DNA of 41,901 nt from the NCBI GenBank assembly GCA_947573485.1, contig CANPGB010000029.1:1-41901 (forward strand), written 5' to 3'. Positions 28,228 through 36,672 of this stretch are shown piece by piece. How positions within the stretch are numbered: position 1 is the first letter of the stretch; each line of letters begins with the position of its first letter. The notes below the pieces were generated by a model that had not been told where the DNA came from, searched no databases, and saw only the letters and a program-made list of their open reading frames with translations. The translations under genes and the position numbers were made by a program. This stretch comes from an uncultured Porphyromonadaceae bacterium (lineage in GTDB: Bacteria > Bacteroidota > Bacteroidia > Bacteroidales > Muribaculaceae).

Positions 28228-29862
28228 ATGGCTAAATATACACCCAATTTCAAGAATACTCCCGCGACAGAATACGTCCTCGACGAGTACACAAAAGGCT
28301 ACGCCCAGTGTGTGGACAACTGCTGGAACTACGCTTTCTATGCTCAGAACCCCGCCGTGAGCATATACCAGAACGAATACAACGCCGGATATGTGCAGGG
28401 CAAGGTGCAGGGCAACGATCTTCTGCGCGCAACCCGCAACAACTCGTGGAAAAACTTCCTCGTAGGCGCAACCCCGCAGGACGCCATCTCGGTTGAAGTA
28501 AAGCCCGAGTACCTCACTGCCTGCACCGAGACCCTCGTCACCAACTACAACTACACCTACCAGTGGGTGCTCGAGCGCCGCGATGATAATCTCGTGAAAG
28601 GTATCATAAGGCTCATGTTCCGCATGTTAGGTATCTACGAAGGAGCTGCCGGGCTGCCCAACCGCACATCGGTTGCTATCGAAGACCTTGCCCCCGCAGC
28701 ACGTGCCGAAGGTCAGCTCACACTCGGCGCCGGCGACACGCCCCTCACTTTCCTCGACGTTTACTTCCTCAACACCCAGTATGACCTCTTCGATGCCGTA
28801 GGCGACAAGATTGGCCTCGTAATGGGCTACGGAACAGCCAAGAAGAAAGACGGCAAGAGCGAGAAACCCGACCACTGCACCGCTTTCACCAAGATGATGC
28901 CCGACGGCACCATCTACTGGACTCACAACTCGTGGTGCTGCTTCTGGGCTCAGTCGTGCGCCGTGACTTATGTGATAGGCGACGACTTCGTGACGCAGAA
29001 CGCCAACTGCCAGGGCCAGTTCGGCTCAAATACCGACTTCGGCTTCAACGGCAAGGGCATAGGTTTCAACGAGACCACGCACGTCGACCTCTACGACAAG
29101 ACCCGCGTGGAAGGCATATGGCTCGCATGGCGTTCGGCAGCCGCCGAGCAGTTTGCAGGCTCTATCAACGAGTTCTACGACTACTGCAAGCTCGACAACA
29201 CCGGCACCTACCTCAACGGTTACCAGATTGTCGACTCCAATACGGGCGAAATCGGTCTGCTCGACATGAGTTACAACCGTTTCGTGCTCTTTACGTGCAA
29301 CGGCAAGGAAATCAAGATAATCGACTCCACCGGTTATGTTCCCAACCACCTGGACTATGACCACCACCTCATCAGCCCGACACACATCTTCGGTGTCAAC
29401 CAGCCTGTATCGTGGTGGGTAGGCTATGAGCTCGAGAGCATGAATCTACGCCCCATGCGACGCAACCAGCTTTGGGCGCGCCTCCCGACGGTTCAGGATA
29501 TAGAGACGGCCAAGGCGCTCGTAACCTACACCGAAGACCGCGAGCCGCTCTCTATCTACGGGCGCTGGGATCTCGGTTACGGCACTACCGAACTGCCGCG
29601 CACACGCCCCGACGGCTCGGTGGACGCCAAAGCCTGTTCTACCGAAATAATCAAGGATGTGCTCTCCTCGCTCAGCCGCAAACCGGCTGTCGACGGCAAG
29701 GCTACATCGTTCTGGATGAAATTCGGTACTGCATCTATCAATCAGCTCCCCTTTATCTGGAGCCGCTCGCAGTTCAAAGACCTCAAGCAGGACGAGAGCG
29801 TGGACTTCGTGCCCGACGCCCTCGACGGCCGCTGGAACCGCGTGAAGATGTTTATGGAATAG
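28228..29862 (+). CDS. Phospholipase-B-like Ntn-hydrolase (second copy)
   Basis: Second hydrolase of the pair, 544 residues, no signal peptide. The candidate nucleophile is C217 in DHCTAFTKMM, followed by WTHNSWCCFW and VIGDDFVTQN. Downstream blocks are NTGTYLNGYQIVD, RRNQLWARLPTVQDIETAKA, DGSVDAK and LPFIWSRSQF, which follow the order seen in PLBD proteins. Long stretches match the first copy, but the segment between about 75 and 115 and the region just before the nucleophile differ, so the substrates may differ. It is the last gene of the operon, followed 41 nt later by a strong terminator. Confidence 0.75.
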   Translation: MAKYTPNFKNTPATEYVLDEYTKGYAQCVDNCWNYAFYAQNPAVSIYQNEYNAGYVQGKVQGNDLLRATRNNSWKNFLVGATPQDAISVEVKPEYLTACTETLVTNYNYTYQWVLERRDDNLVKGIIRLMFRMLGIYEGAAGLPNRTSVAIEDLAPAARAEGQLTLGAGDTPLTFLDVYFLNTQYDLFDAVGDKIGLVMGYGTAKKKDGKSEKPDHCTAFTKMMPDGTIYWTHNSWCCFWAQSCAVTYVIGDDFVTQNANCQGQFGSNTDFGFNGKGIGFNETTHVDLYDKTRVEGIWLAWRSAAAEQFAGSINEFYDYCKLDNTGTYLNGYQIVDSNTGEIGLLDMSYNRFVLFTCNGKEIKIIDSTGYVPNHLDYDHHLISPTHIFGVNQPVSWWVGYELESMNLRPMRRNQLWARLPTVQDIETAKALVTYTEDREPLSIYGRWDLGYGTTELPRTRPDGSVDAKACSTEIIKDVLSSLSRKPAVDGKATSFWMKFGTASINQLPFIWSRSQFKDLKQDESVDFVPDALDGRWNRVKMFME

Positions 29863-29903
29863 CACTCCGAAGCCACGCCCCGGCGTGAGCTTTCAAAGAT
29901 AGC

Positions 29904-29939
29904 AAAACAGGCTGCCCCTGAGCCGGGGCAGCCTGTTTT
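29904..29939. terminator. Bidirectional intrinsic terminator
   Basis: A perfect 15-bp stem (AAAACAGGCTGCCCC at 29904-29918 with its complement at 29925-29939) encloses a 6-nt loop. Because the stem ends in A4/T4, it gives a T-tract in both directions. It therefore serves the hydrolase operon (plus) and the convergent secreted-protein gene (minus), whose stop is 20 nt away. Confidence 0.9.
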
Positions 29940-29959
29940 AATTATATGAGGGATAGTGC

Positions 29960-31934
29960 TTATTTCACGAATACTTTGCTTACAGAAGCACCCTGGCGGC
30001 GGATGTAAACGCCGTTTGCGGGTTCGGCAACGCGTACGCCCTGGAGGTTGAAGTATTCAACGGGAGCGTTTGCGTCAACGGCAACTTCTTCAACACCGTT
30101 GGAAATCTTGGTGACGCTGAGCACGGGAGTCTCGTTCTCGAAAGATACTACCATGCTGTATACACCCGATTCCATCATGAACGACTTGGCGCTCGATGCG
30201 TTGATATTCACTGCATAGAGAGTGAGGGGAGCGGTAGCGTTGTTGCTCTCGGTAAATTCAATGGGAGTGTCGGCCTCGGCTGCGCCCCAACGGTTGCCAC
30301 CGTTTACAGCGCCCCAGTCAGCGCCAATAAATTCGCTGAAGCTGAAGTAGCCTTTGCCTTCTGCGTTGGCACCGTTCACGTTAATGCTCTCGATAGAGAA
30401 CTCATTCCCGTTCTTGGCCATTGCAACGCCGTCGGCTGTGCTCCAGTTGGTGTCGTTCACATTACCAAGTACATAGAGAGTCTCGGGAACATAGGCGGGA
30501 GTGGGGTCAATGGTGATGTCGTCAACCTTGGTGAGGGTAACGGTCATTTCCTTGAAGTCGACAGTTACATTGTAGATTGCCTGAGCTGCCTTGAAGGCGT
30601 GTTCGCTTTCTACGAAAGTAACGGGAGTACCGGCGATAGCGGGGGTATCGTTGACCTCAGCACCGTAGCGGGTCATGTCGGCCCACTCGAGGTTAGCGGC
30701 GGTTGTGAACGAGAAGTAGGTATCCTCGGTGCCGTCGGCGCCGGGCATTTCTACATTTTCAATAGTGAAGGTGTAGCCGTCCTTTGTCATGAGAAGGGCG
30801 TTCTCCGGGAGCCAGTTGCAAAGGTTACCAACGATATAGAGAGCTTCGGGAGCTTCAACAACGGGGTCGGGGTCTTCACCTTCTTCGCTCTTGGCAATCT
30901 TCACGGTCATTGTGGTGAGGTCAAGGGTAATGTCGAGCTTCACGGGAGCCTCTACCATGAACGACTGGTCACCCGCCATTATAGCGTTGGCTTCGGTGAA
31001 TGAGGGAGCGAAGTCGGCTTCGGTGGCACCGTAGCGAGCGCCGATAGAAGCCCAGTCGCCGGCAGTGCCTTCGTTCTGGCAGAAAGAGAAGTAGCCGTAT
31101 GCGGTGCCCATTTCAGTACCGATTTCCACTTCTTTGCCTTCAAAGATGCCGTCGGCAGTTTTGGTAAGGGCGAGAACGTTGGTGGGGTTCCAGCTTGCGC
31201 CGTTCACGTTACCGATAACGTACATCGTTTCAGGGAACACTTCCTTACCGGATACGGTGAGGACACCGGTGTCGGCGTTCTTGTCGAGAACGAAAGAGAA
31301 GGTGTATTCACCCGAGCCGATGGAGAAAGCGTTGCCCGACTGCGAAGCAGTGTACTCAGTACCAACAGCAACGGCGATGTCATTGCCACCTGTACCGTAG
31401 ATGTTGACACCTGCTTTCATCTTGAAGTAGCTTGTGGCGGCAGTAAGATTGTACTTGCCTTCCCACACGTTCTCGGTACCGGCTTTGAGGGTGAGAGGAT
31501 AGGTTGTGAGATCCTCATTCCAACCGCTGCCGAAGTCACCCACGAGGTAAACGGTGTCATACTCGTTTTCCTGCGAAGCACCTACTGCTTTAAGAGTCTT
31601 GGTGTTATAGTCGAAAGTGATAGTAGCTTTTGTCCAGGTGCCGTCGGTCTTGAGATTGCCGCCACCCGAAGAGAGCACATATTCTTTATCGAGAGCGAGT
31701 GCGCCGTAGCTTCCGCCCCAGTTATCGTTACCCCAGGTAGCATCGGCAATTTTAAATTCGCCGGCAAAGTTCTCTACGTCAATAGAGTAAGTGTTGGTTG
31801 CCTCATCATAGGCGAGTTGCCATTGCGGCGTAGAACCCCAGCCATTCATACCACCTCGTATATAGAGGGGTGGGGGCTGCATTTGCGGCCACGGCCACAA
31901 GCAGCGAAACAAGAAGTAAGTAAAATTTTTTCAT
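29960..31934 (-). CDS. Secreted SusE/F-like multidomain protein, frameshifted near the start
   Basis: A cell-surface or secreted binding protein of about 657 residues if one base is removed. Five SusE/F-like modules are seen, opening with LYIRGGMNGWG, VYLVGDFGSGWN, MYVIGNVNGASWN, LYIVGNLCNWLPE and LYVLGNVNDTNW. The C-terminus (EYFNLQGVRVAEPANGVYI, then a Lys-rich end) resembles type IX secretion sorting domains. The signal peptide MKKFYLLLVSLLVAVAANA starts at 31934 but is in another frame. The frames meet in the run at 31867-31876 (GGGGTGGGGG on plus), where removing one G gives ANA-APPLYIRGG. The main open frame alone (from 31912) starts with an implausible N-terminus. No lipobox Cys. Glycan binding is inferred. 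Confidence 0.75.
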
Positions 31935-32021
31935 GATAATATATTTGGTTAATATCTTCGGTAAGTAAGGTGCTGACAATGCGCCCTAAGGTGTGGGCGA
32001 GTGTTGGTATCTCTACATCGG

Positions 32022-32029
32022 CAAAATTA
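32022..32029 (-). promoter_or_regulatory. Promoter element of the SusE/F-like gene
   Basis: The minus strand reads TAATTTTG, a TAnnTTTG match, about 90 nt upstream of the signal-peptide start at 31934. Its position supports a start at 31934 and not at 31912. No clear -33 element is present. Confidence 0.5.
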
Positions 32030-32121
32030 GCAATTTTTTTGGAGTGCACAGTAAATTTAACTATGTTTAACCATTAATCGCTCTTTAGTATCTCTCATGC
32101 CTCGGTATCGAAAAAAATTCG

Positions 32122-32129
32122 TAATTTTG
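32122..32129 (+). promoter_or_regulatory. Promoter element of tgt
   Basis: TAATTTTG at 32122-32129 matches TAnnTTTG and lies 23 nt before the tgt ATG, implying a short leader. The spacer to the divergent SusE/F-like promoter is about 90 nt. No convincing -33 TTTG. Confidence 0.5.
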
Positions 32130-32152
32130 CAGACTTCAACGAAGCAATAGAG

Positions 32153-33283
32153 ATGAAATTTACCCTCCAACATACATCAAGCGACTGCCGGGCGCGCGCC
32201 GGCCTCATCGAAACGGACCACGGCACTATCGAAACGCCTATTTTCATGCCCGTGGGCACGGTAGGCTCGGTGAAAGGTGTGCACTTCCACGAGTTGCGCG
32301 ATGACATCAAAGCGCAGATTATCCTCGGCAATACATACCACCTCTACCTGCGCCCGGGAATGGACGTTATATCCCGCGCCGGCGGCCTGCACAAGTTCAA
32401 CGGCTGGGAGCGCCCTATCCTCACCGACAGCGGGGGCTTCCAGGTGTTCTCGCTAAGCGGCAACCGCAAGCTTACCGAGGAGGGCGCCGCTTTCCGCAGC
32501 CATATCGACGGCTCGAAGCACCTTTTCACGCCCGAGAACGTTGTTGACATACAACGCACAATAGGTTCCGACATAATGATGGCGCTCGACGAGTGCGCTC
32601 CCGGTACATCGGACCGCGCCTACACCCGCCGCAGCCTCGACATGACCAAGCGCTGGCTTGAGCGCGGCTGGAAGCACTACAAGTCTACAGAGCCCCGCTA
32701 CGGCCACTACCAGTCGTATTTCCCCATAGTGCAGGGCTGCACCTACCCCGACATGCGCCGCGAGGCCGCCGAGCACGCTGCAGCTCTCGGTGCCGACGGT
32801 TATGCTATCGGAGGTCTGGCCGTAGGTGAACCCGCCGAGGTGATGTACGATATGATAGAGGTAGTGAACGAAGTGCTGCCCACCGACCGTCCCCGTTACC
32901 TTATGGGCGTTGGCACTCCTATCAATATATTGGAGGCCATAGACCGCGGTGTGGATATGATGGACTGCGTGATGCCTACGCGCAACGGCCGCAACGGCAC
33001 GCTCTTCACTCCCGAAGGCACCATGAACATGCGCAACCAGAAGTGGGCCAACGACTTCTCGCCGCTGTGGCCCGACGGCCCCTCGTATGTCGACCGCGTG
33101 TACACGAAGGCCTATGTGCGTCACCTCTTCATTGCCAACGAGCTGCTGGCCATGCAGATAGCATCGATACATAACCTCGCTTTCTACCTCTGGCTCGTGG
33201 GCGAGGCCCGCAAACACATCTTCGCAGGCGACTTCCACGCCTGGAAAACCATGATGGTTGAGAAACTCGGCCGCCGCCTCTGA
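32153..33283 (+). CDS. tgt: Queuine/preQ1 tRNA-ribosyltransferase
   Basis: Exchanges the wobble guanine of GUN-anticodon tRNAs for a queuosine precursor; 376 residues. Catalytic residues are visible: D92 in LTDSGGFQVFSLSG and the nucleophile D271 in the MMDCVMPTRNGRNG segment. The GGLAVGEP and MGVGTP blocks are intact. The zinc-binding CxCxxC segment of most bacterial Tgt is absent: the matching stretch reads PDGPSYVDRVY (307-317) with no Cys, although the later IHNL His is kept. I recall similar replacements in other Bacteroidales, so this is probably a lineage form and not damage. A permease gene starts 27 nt downstream. Confidence 0.95.
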   Translation: MKFTLQHTSSDCRARAGLIETDHGTIETPIFMPVGTVGSVKGVHFHELRDDIKAQIILGNTYHLYLRPGMDVISRAGGLHKFNGWERPILTDSGGFQVFSLSGNRKLTEEGAAFRSHIDGSKHLFTPENVVDIQRTIGSDIMMALDECAPGTSDRAYTRRSLDMTKRWLERGWKHYKSTEPRYGHYQSYFPIVQGCTYPDMRREAAEHAAALGADGYAIGGLAVGEPAEVMYDMIEVVNEVLPTDRPRYLMGVGTPINILEAIDRGVDMMDCVMPTRNGRNGTLFTPEGTMNMRNQKWANDFSPLWPDGPSYVDRVYTKAYVRHLFIANELLAMQIASIHNLAFYLWLVGEARKHIFAGDFHAWKTMMVEKLGRRL

Positions 33284-33310
33284 CACCCCCACACCGCAAC
33301 TCCCGCCCTG

Positions 33311-34387
33311 ATGTTCAAAATCATAGACCGCTACATACTGCGCAAGTTCCTCGGGACTTATGTATTCGCCATCATACTTCTGCTGGCCATTGTGGTCATG
33401 TTCGACGTCAACGAGAAATTCGACTCCTTTGTCAAGGCGCCACTCCACGCCACCCTCTTCGACTACTTCCTCAACTTCCTGCCCTACTTCGCCAACCAGT
33501 TCTCTCCGCTGTTCACCTTCATCGCCGTCATCTTCTTCACCTCGAAGCTTGCGGGCAACAGCGAGATCATAGCCATGCTCTCCACGGGCATGAGTTTCAA
33601 GCGGTTGCTTCGGCCATACCTCATAGGAGCGGCCATAATAGCTGCGGCCACCTTCGTGCTCAGCGCCTACATTATCCCTCCGGCCAACCAGAAGCGAATA
33701 GCCTACACCAACACCTACGTTAAAAACAAACGCGTTGACTACGGCTCCAACATCATGCTCATGGTAGCCCCGGGGCAGATTGCCTACATGAGCCGCTACG
33801 ACAATATCTCGAAGAACGGCCACCGCTTCTCGCTCGACCTCTTCGACAGCACCAAAGTGCTCACCTCGCGCCTCACAGCCACCACTATCAAGTGGGATAC
33901 GCTCTACCAATGGACGGTGAACGACTATGTGAAGCGCGATTTCACCCCAGAGCGCGAGTATATAGAGAAAGGGCGCAGCCGCGACACCAGTATAGCCTTC
34001 GAGCCCCGCGACTTCCTGATCGCCGAGAACGACCACGAGATGATGACCTCGCCCGAGCTCTCGGAGTATATCAGGCGCCAGAAAATGCGCGGCGTGGGCA
34101 ATATCAAGACTTTCGAGGTCGAAAAAGAGCGGCGCTACGCCATGACTGCCGCGGCATTTATCCTCACCGTGATAGGCATGACACTCTCGGTGAAGAAGCA
34201 GAAAGGCGGCATGGGCCTGAACATAGGCATAGGCCTGGTGCTGAGCTTCAGCTACATCCTCTTCATGACCATTACGCAGACCTTTGCGCTGAGCGGCCTC
34301 ACCTCGCCAATGGTGGCAATGTGGATTCCGAACGTTATCTACATTATAATAGCCATAGTGCTCTACCGCCGCGCCTCGCGAGGGTAA
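33311..34387 (+). CDS. LptF/LptG-family lipopolysaccharide export permease
   Basis: Inner-membrane permease of the YjgP/YjgQ family, part of the Lpt ABC exporter that moves LPS to the outer membrane; 358 residues. It has the expected layout: two or three N-terminal helices (residues about 13-125), a periplasmic beta-rich domain (about 130-270), and three C-terminal helices. N-terminal MFKIIDRYILRKFLGTYVFA and the GNSEIIAMLSTGMSFKRLL segment are family hallmarks. Which of LptF or LptG it represents cannot be settled here. It follows tgt by 27 nt, an arrangement that suggests co-transcription. Confidence 0.9.
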   Translation: MFKIIDRYILRKFLGTYVFAIILLLAIVVMFDVNEKFDSFVKAPLHATLFDYFLNFLPYFANQFSPLFTFIAVIFFTSKLAGNSEIIAMLSTGMSFKRLLRPYLIGAAIIAAATFVLSAYIIPPANQKRIAYTNTYVKNKRVDYGSNIMLMVAPGQIAYMSRYDNISKNGHRFSLDLFDSTKVLTSRLTATTIKWDTLYQWTVNDYVKRDFTPEREYIEKGRSRDTSIAFEPRDFLIAENDHEMMTSPELSEYIRRQKMRGVGNIKTFEVEKERRYAMTAAAFILTVIGMTLSVKKQKGGMGLNIGIGLVLSFSYILFMTITQTFALSGLTSPMVAMWIPNVIYIIIAIVLYRRASRG

Positions 34388-34434
34388 AGCCGTTTATTTT
34401 GCCCGGCGATAGCCGTTATTTGGTCAATAATGTG

Positions 34435-34442
34435 TAACTTTG
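34435..34442 (+). promoter_or_regulatory. Promoter element of the DPP IV operon
   Basis: TAACTTTG at 34435-34442 matches TAnnTTTG, 32 nt before the dipeptidyl peptidase ATG. A TTTG at 34419-34422 lies upstream, but with only 12 nt between it and the -7 element, shorter than ideal. Confidence 0.5.
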
Positions 34443-34474
34443 CTCTCTGAATCTTAGAGACAAGACACATTATT

Positions 34475-36670
34475 ATGAAACTTCGATACATTGCCGCTGC
34501 TCTCGCTCTCATTCCACTGTGCTCCTCCGCCACCATAGGCGCCATGCGCGATAAATCGGTGGGTGCCTTGGCGCAGTATACCGCACCGGCAGCAAGTCCT
34601 GCACGCCCCGACGTGGTTTTCATGCCCGACGGCGAAAGCTATGTCGAGCGCTCGGCCGACGGCAAATCGCTCATTATAAAAGAAATTGCAAGCGGAAAGG
34701 AGACCGGCAAGCTCTTCGACGTGACATATACCCGCGAGACCCAGCTCCCCGACTTCGAGGGCTTCATGCTGAGCCCCGACGCCTCGAAGGTGCTCGTATG
34801 GCGCGACTCGCGCAGCATCTACCGCCGCTCTACCACGGCGCAGTACTATGTGTATGAGGTGCGTTCGCGTCTACTCAAACCACTCTCCACGGCTCACCCG
34901 CGGCAGAGCGTGCCCCTCTTCTCGCCCGACTCGCGCATGATAGCTTTCGTGGCCGAAGGCAATATCTATGCTGCCAAACTCGACTACGGCACCGAAGTGG
35001 CCGTCACCGACGACGCCGAGCCCGGCAAGATTATAAACGGCGCCACCGACTGGACCTACGAGGAGGAGTTCGGCACAACATCGCTCATGACATGGGCGCC
35101 CGACAACCTCACCCTGTGCTATGTGCGCACCGACGAGAGCGATGTACCCCTCTACACCCTGCCGATTTACGCCGGAACTTGCGCCCCCGAAGAGCAGTAT
35201 GAGCTCTACCCGGGCGTGATGAGCTACAAATATCCCGTTGCCGGGAAACCCAACTCCACGGTCACCGTACACAGCTACGATGTGGAGACCCGCAAGACCA
35301 AGCAGGTGGAGCTCCCCTCAGGCGCAGGTTATTACATACCTCGCATTGAGTACGGCCCCAAGCCTTCGATGCTCATGATTTCGACCCTCAACCGCGACCA
35401 GAACCGCTTCGAGCTCTTCCAGGCCAACCCCAAGTCGACGGTAACGCGCTCGGTGTATACCGACGAGGCCAAGGCATGGATTCAGGAAATGGTGTACAGC
35501 ACCCTCACTTTCGGTGAGAACTCTTTCGTGGTAGCCTCTGACGCCGACGGCTTCACACGCTTCTACGAATACTCATATGCAGGTGCCAAGATTGCCGACA
35601 TCTCGCAGCCCGGGGTCGACGCCACCGTATATTACGGCAGCGACGCCGCAGGCAACCGCTACTTCCAGGCTGCCGCTCCCCGCCCTATGGACCGCACCAT
35701 TTACCGCCTCGACCGCAAGGGGGTGTACACGGCAGTCAGCGCCGACAAGGGCACCTCGGCAGCCGAGTTCGCCCCGGGTTGCCGATATATGGTGCTGAGC
35801 TACAATGCCATTGACAAGGTGCCCGTGTACTCGCTCAACAAGGCCGACGGCAAAGAGATACGCGTGCTTGAAGACAATGCCGCACTTGCCTCAAAGACGT
35901 CCTCGCTGCAGCCCCTCAAAGAGTTCATAACAGTGCGCGGCGACGGCGGCGAGGAGCTTAACGGCTATATCGTCAAGCCCCGCGACTTCTCGGCCTCGAA
36001 GCGTTACCCGGTGATTATGAGCCAGTACAGCGGCCCCGGCTCGCAGCAGGTGCTCGACAAGTGGACCCTCGACTGGGAGGCTTACTTCGCCTCGCAGGGC
36101 TATATTATAATATGTGTCGATGGTCGCGGCACGGGCGGTCGCGGTGCCGCTTTCCGTACCGCGGTATACAAAAACCTCGGCCACTACGAGACGCTCGACC
36201 AGCTCGCCGCCGCACGCTATGCCGCGTCGCTGCCTTACGTCGACGCCTCACGCATAGGTATTTACGGTTGGAGCTACGGCGGCTACGAAGCCCTTATGTG
36301 CGCCTCTGCCGAAAACTGCCCCTACGCCGCCGCTGTGGCCATAGCCCCTGTCACCGACTGGCGCTTCTACGACACCGTTTACACCGAGCGCTTCATGCTC
36401 ACCCCTCAGCAGAACGAGCGCGGCTACACCGATGCCTCGGCGATAGGCCGCGCCCTGCACCTCGGCTGCCCGCTGCTGATGATGTACGGCACTGCCGACG
36501 ATAACGTACACCCTGCCAACACCTTGCAGTACGTTTCCACCCTCCAGAGCGCAGGTATACTCTGCGACATGTTTGTCTTCCCGCAGATGAACCACTCTAT
36601 CAACGGCTGCAACGCCCGCGCTGTGGTGTATGCCCGCATGCTCTCTTTCTTCAACGATAAACTGCGTTGA
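34475..36670 (+). CDS. Dipeptidyl peptidase IV family serine peptidase (S9B)
   Basis: Secreted or periplasmic peptidase that removes dipeptides from N-termini with Pro or Ala in second position; 731 residues. A signal peptide occupies about residues 1-23. The N-terminal part (to about residue 470) is an eight-blade-type beta propeller with the DWTYEEEF active-site segment. The hydrolase domain carries the triad: Ser600 in GWSYGGYEAL, Asp in TADDNVHP (675/676) and His707 in MNHSI. Length agrees with bacterial DPP IV. The next gene begins immediately after its stop, so it heads a run of overlapping genes. Confidence 0.92.
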   Translation: MKLRYIAAALALIPLCSSATIGAMRDKSVGALAQYTAPAASPARPDVVFMPDGESYVERSADGKSLIIKEIASGKETGKLFDVTYTRETQLPDFEGFMLSPDASKVLVWRDSRSIYRRSTTAQYYVYEVRSRLLKPLSTAHPRQSVPLFSPDSRMIAFVAEGNIYAAKLDYGTEVAVTDDAEPGKIINGATDWTYEEEFGTTSLMTWAPDNLTLCYVRTDESDVPLYTLPIYAGTCAPEEQYELYPGVMSYKYPVAGKPNSTVTVHSYDVETRKTKQVELPSGAGYYIPRIEYGPKPSMLMISTLNRDQNRFELFQANPKSTVTRSVYTDEAKAWIQEMVYSTLTFGENSFVVASDADGFTRFYEYSYAGAKIADISQPGVDATVYYGSDAAGNRYFQAAAPRPMDRTIYRLDRKGVYTAVSADKGTSAAEFAPGCRYMVLSYNAIDKVPVYSLNKADGKEIRVLEDNAALASKTSSLQPLKEFITVRGDGGEELNGYIVKPRDFSASKRYPVIMSQYSGPGSQQVLDKWTLDWEAYFASQGYIIICVDGRGTGGRGAAFRTAVYKNLGHYETLDQLAAARYAASLPYVDASRIGIYGWSYGGYEALMCASAENCPYAAAVAIAPVTDWRFYDTVYTERFMLTPQQNERGYTDASAIGRALHLGCPLLMMYGTADDNVHPANTLQYVSTLQSAGILCDMFVFPQMNHSINGCNARAVVYARMLSFFNDKLR

Positions 36671-36672
36671 GC

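Noticed and set aside
32453-34036. Minus-strand open frame of 527 codons opposite tgt and the Lpt permease
   Set aside because: It spans two clear plus-strand genes and their gap, and has no recognisable domain.
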